Part shown: positions 61,307 through 64,000 of the stretch, piece by piece | Position numbering within the stretch: the first letter of the stretch is position 1 | Layout of the letters: each line of letters opens with the position of its first letter | Assembly (NCBI RefSeq): GCF_030345095.1 | Contig: NZ_CP128360.1 | Span: 1,488,001 to 1,552,000, forward strand | Reading direction: 5' to 3' | DNA: 64,000 bases | Source of the DNA: Solwaraspora sp. WMMA2056 | GTDB lineage: Bacteria > Actinomycetota > Actinomycetes > Mycobacteriales > Micromonosporaceae | Made by a program: the position numbers and the translations under genes | Notes under the pieces: model-generated | The model's input: only the letters and a program-made list of their open reading frames with translations | Database searches by the model: none | What the model was told of the DNA's origin: nothing

Positions 61307-62641
61307 TCAGCTCTCCTTCCAGACGGTGCCCCACCAGCGGGTCAGCCAGCCGGCGAGGAGCCCGGTCAGCAGGCCGGCGAGCCCGAGTACGACGAGCAGC
61401 AGCCAGCCACGTCCGAGGCCGGGGCTGTCCGGGGTCGGGGAGGCGTCGACCACGTCCACGGTGAGTTCGATCGGCATGCCGGGGGCGTCGCCGGGGCCGC
61501 CGGGGGCGGCGAACGAGTTGCTCACCACCAGGCAGACCTCGGTGGGTGGGGCCTCGGTGGCGGCGACCGCCGGCGGGTCCGACGGCGCACCGGCACGGTC
61601 GGCGTCGGCGTCTATGTCGCCGTCGTCCGGTGGATCGCGGTCGGTGTCCGGGTCGGCGGACCAGCGCAGACCGGTGGAGAGCACGTCGGTGCGGCCACTG
61701 CCGGCGTCGGTGCCCCGGACCAGTTCCCGACCGTTCGGGTGGACCGCGCGCAGCAGCACCCCGTAGTCGCGGTTGACCGGCCGGTCCAGCGCGATGCTGA
61801 CCGAGGCGCGCAGTTCCTGGTCGGTGCGGACCGGTACGCGGTACCAACGGTGCTCCGAGAAGCGTTCCCGGTCGGTGTAGACACCGGCGGTGAGCAGTGG
61901 CGCCTCGGCACAGTCCGTGCTGCCGGTGACCAGTTCCGGGGTCTGGGTGTAGGTGTCCTGGGCCCGGTCGACCAGTTGGTTGATCCGGTCGGCGAGCTGG
62001 TCGGCGCTCTGCGCGGCGGTGTAGGTGCCGCCGGTGGCACCGGCGATGCAGACCAGCTGCTGGCGGACCTTGTCGTCGGCGATCAGGCCGAGCGTGTCGA
62101 CGATCAGCCGGGTGCCCTGGGCGGCGAGCTCCCGGGCGACGTCGCACGGGTCCGGTGGCGCGCAGGTGTCCTCGCCGTCGGTGATCAGTACGATCCGGCG
62201 GGCGGTCTCGCCGGTGCCGAGGTCCTTGGCGGCCTCCCGCAGGGCGAGCCCGATCGGGGTGTACCCGGTCGGGCGCAGGCTGGCGATCGCCGCCTTGGCC
62301 TGGTCGCGGTCGACCGGACCGACCGGCACGATCTGCTGGGTGTCGCGACAGCCGAGCGCCTGGTCGTCGCCGGGGTAGGTGGCACCCAGGACCCGGATGC
62401 CGAGGTGGGTGCCGGCCGGCACCGCGTCGACGACCTCGTTGAACGCGCGCTGGGCGACGGCCATCCGGGTCTGCCCGTCGATGTCGGCTTCCCGCATCGA
62501 GCCGCTGACGTCCAGGACCAGTTCCATCCGCAGGTTCTCGGTTGGTCTGGTCTCGTCGGCCCGGGCGGGCGGTATTCCTGGCAGGATGATGGCGGCTAGC
62601 AGTCCGATCAGGACTGCTTGGGCCGTACGTCGGTTGATCAC
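61307..62641 (-). CDS. vWA-domain membrane protein
   Basis: 444 aa. Signal peptide about 1-28, then a vWA domain (about 38-215) with a MIDAS DVSGSM (DxSxS) and TGYTPIGLAL and ITDGEDTCAP (other metal ligands). Then a beta-rich domain (about 230-390) similar in style to the partner protein, and a C-terminal helix (about 405-432, GWLLLVVLGLAGLLTGLLAGWL). Surface adhesion or complex assembly is plausible, as in other bacterial vWA proteins. GTG 62641; TAAGAT on the minus strand is 6 nt upstream (leaderless). Confidence 0.88.
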   Translation of the reverse strand: MINRRTAQAVLIGLLAAIILPGIPPARADETRPTENLRMELVLDVSGSMREADIDGQTRMAVAQRAFNEVVDAVPAGTHLGIRVLGATYPGDDQALGCRDTQQIVPVGPVDRDQAKAAIASLRPTGYTPIGLALREAAKDLGTGETARRIVLITDGEDTCAPPDPCDVARELAAQGTRLIVDTLGLIADDKVRQQLVCIAGATGGTYTAAQSADQLADRINQLVDRAQDTYTQTPELVTGSTDCAEAPLLTAGVYTDRERFSEHRWYRVPVRTDQELRASVSIALDRPVNRDYGVLLRAVHPNGRELVRGTDAGSGRTDVLSTGLRWSADPDTDRDPPDDGDIDADADRAGAPSDPPAVAATEAPPTEVCLVVSNSFAAPGGPGDAPGMPIELTVDVVDASPTPDSPGLGRGWLLLVVLGLAGLLTGLLAGWLTRWWGTVWKES

Positions 62642-62647
62642 CGGGCG

Positions 62648-62653
62648 ATCTTA
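62648..62653 (-). promoter_or_regulatory. -10 hexamer, leaderless start of vWA gene
   Basis: TAAGAT on the minus strand, 6 nt before GTG 62641; its first three bases are also the TAA stop of the upstream glycosyltransferase gene. Confidence 0.5.
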
Positions 62654-64000
62654 ATGATCATCCATAGTGCCATCCACAGTGGCGGTGCCCGGTCCGGTGC
62701 CGACCGGTGCGGCGAACATCTCGGTCACCAGCGCGGCGTAGTCGCGGGCCATCTCGCCGTACCGGTAGGTGCCGGCGGCGGCCCGCGCGGCCAGCTCCAC
62801 CTGCCGGCCCCGCAGCGCGGTCGCGGCCAGCAACGCCTCGGTCAGCCCGTCGGGGTCGGCCGGGTCGTACCCGACGGTGTACGCCGGATCCAGCAACGAC
62901 CGCAGGGCACCCACCCGGGGTGCCACGACCGGCCGCCCGTACGACACCGCCAGGTGGAAACTGCCCGAGTTGAGCACCGACCGGTACGGCAGCACCACGG
63001 AGTCCGCCGCCTTGAAGTAGAACTGGATCTCCTCGTCGGCGACGGGGTCGAACACCGCGGTGATCCGTGGGTCGCCGGCGCACCGCTGCGGCAGGTCGTC
63101 GCGGGGGTCGAGCCGCTTGGCGGCACCGGCGACGACCAGCCGCAGCCGGGGATCGCGCGCGGCGGCCGCGTCGAACGCGTCCAGCAGTTCCCCGACCCCC
63201 TTGTACGGGCGGATCCCGCCGAAGAACAGCAGGACGTGATCGTCGGCGTCGAAGCCGAACCGGCGTCGGGCGGCGAGCCGGCTCACCGCGTCCGGGTACA
63301 CCCCGAGGTAGCTGCAGTGCCGGATCACCCGGGTCCGCTCGGACGGCAGCACGTAGTGCGGTGCGACCGCGGCGGCCGTCTCCGGGCAGAGCACGTGCAC
63401 CACGTCGGCCTCGGCGGCCAGGAACGCCGCCAGCTCCCGTTCCACTTCCGGGTACTTCCATTCATGGGGGAAGACGTTGTGGATCGTCCAGATCAGCCGC
63501 CCGCCCCGGCGACGCAGGTCGCGGATCCGCTCCCGGAAACCGGCCAGCCGGGCGGCCGCCTGCCCGGCGTCGGTCGCCGGATGCACGACCGGGTCGGTCC
63601 AGTGCACGTGCAGGATGTAGTTGTCCAACCGCCCGCCGGCCTGGTGTGGTGCTGGCGCGGCGTCGACGACGTCCGGGACCGGGTACCACCGCACCCCGGC
63701 GTCGCGCAGACCCGACATCAGTAGCGTCTGGTACGGGTTGTCCACGTAGTACGGGTACACGCCGACGAACCGGTCACGGGCCCGCCGGGGCCGCCGGTCG
63801 AGGTCGCCGATCAGCGCGTCGAGCTCCTCGGCCCGGCGGTCGTAGGAATGCCGTTCGTGGACCACGTCGGCCAGCCGCCGCGCCAGCGCCGTCGTGGCGG
63901 CCGGGTCGGCGGTCAACCGGCTCAGCGCCTCGCCCAGGCTCGTCGTGTCGTGGTAGGCCGGCAGCTCGTCGAGCCCGAGTTCGGCCAGGCCGACCCGGCT
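62651..64000 (-). CDS. Tandem-domain glycosyltransferase, GT4-type C-terminal domain (5' partial)
   Basis: 449 residues are visible; the frame stays open past the window end (64000). The visible N-terminal part, SRVGLAELGLDELPAYHDTT and SLGEALSRLTADPAATTALARRLADVVHERHSYDRRAEEL, is the typical C-terminal end of a GT4 enzyme. Then a second GT domain starts (VGVYPYYVDNPYQTLLMSGLRDAG, LHVHWTDPVVH, IWTIHNVFPHEW, LFFGGIRPYKGVGELL, ADSVVLPYRSVLNSGSFHLAVSYGRP). The apparent TTG start at 63916 is therefore rejected. The C-terminal domain is a paralogue of the GT4 at 36005. Function: sugar transfer, acceptor unknown. Confidence 0.85.
   Translation of the reverse strand, partial: SRVGLAELGLDELPAYHDTTSLGEALSRLTADPAATTALARRLADVVHERHSYDRRAEELDALIGDLDRRPRRARDRFVGVYPYYVDNPYQTLLMSGLRDAGVRWYPVPDVVDAAPAPHQAGGRLDNYILHVHWTDPVVHPATDAGQAAARLAGFRERIRDLRRRGGRLIWTIHNVFPHEWKYPEVERELAAFLAAEADVVHVLCPETAAAVAPHYVLPSERTRVIRHCSYLGVYPDAVSRLAARRRFGFDADDHVLLFFGGIRPYKGVGELLDAFDAAAARDPRLRLVVAGAAKRLDPRDDLPQRCAGDPRITAVFDPVADEEIQFYFKAADSVVLPYRSVLNSGSFHLAVSYGRPVVAPRVGALRSLLDPAYTVGYDPADPDGLTEALLAATALRGRQVELAARAAAGTYRYGEMARDYAALVTEMFAAPVGTGPGTATVDGTMDDH

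Noticed and set aside
63914-63916. TTG at 63916 as start of the last gene
   Set aside because: The frame is open to the window end and the upstream 28 codons encode a typical GT4 C-terminal segment.

Overview
The window is high-GC, densely coded actinobacterial DNA. The gene order futalosine hydrolase/mqnD, DUF3027, DUF2530, NCS2 permease, MarR, MFS, sepH, serC, citrate synthase, pdxH, together with CBM2-bearing plant cell-wall hydrolases and frequent GTG starts, points to a filamentous actinomycete. Micromonosporaceae (Micromonospora or a close relative) is the best guess. This is inferred from gene content and style; no 16S or other marker is present.

Layout. 1-2605: two secreted xylan-degrading enzymes, a GH10-CBM2 cut by the window edge and a CBM2-GH30, closed by an 18-bp-stem terminator. 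2818-6796: a small membrane protein, an XPB-associated helicase-domain protein, a HAD phosphatase and a cold-shock-domain protein. 6843-10216 (minus): MFS transporter, mqnB and mqnD, giving two steps of the futalosine menaquinone route. 10356-21492: core conserved block (DUF3027, DUF2530, purine permease, MarR/MFS pair with a clear operator, SepH, SerC, citrate synthase, PdxH, an aldose-epimerase-like protein and a nitroreductase). 21682-22886: a VapB-like small protein and a membrane-anchored DUF4230-like protein.

23182-37186 is a cell-envelope glycopolymer locus. It holds a polyprenyl-phosphate glycosyltransferase, an AftA-like multipass arabinosyltransferase candidate, a CDP-alcohol phosphatidyltransferase with a large N-terminal domain, a GT2-TagF fusion, two further GT2 proteins and a GT4-type enzyme. 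Related glycosyltransferases recur at 43762-47227 (a divergent pair) and at 62651-64000 (a tandem-domain GT cut by the window edge). Together they suggest synthesis of a teichoic-acid-like or arabinose-containing wall polymer.

37240-43519: membrane protein, AraC regulator, GNAT, alpha/beta hydrolase, secreted subtilase with P-domain, and a MEDS-ATPase signalling protein. 47355-51877: MsiK-type sugar ABC ATPase, beta-phosphoglucomutase-type HAD and GH65 phosphorylase, a disaccharide phosphorolysis module. 51983-54114: a c-di-AMP riboswitch drives a secreted coiled-coil wall protein, divergent from a KtrA/TrkA RCK protein. 54203-55911: a CebR-like operator over a small leaderless transcription unit, then a Fn3-Fn3-CBM2 protein broken by an in-frame amber codon. 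55967-62641: two-component system, two lipoproteins, and a vWA/membrane-protein pair of unknown role.

At least seven genes have a TANNNT hexamer 6-7 nt before the start codon, indicating widespread leaderless transcription. No rRNA, tRNA, CRISPR, insertion sequence or prophage was seen.
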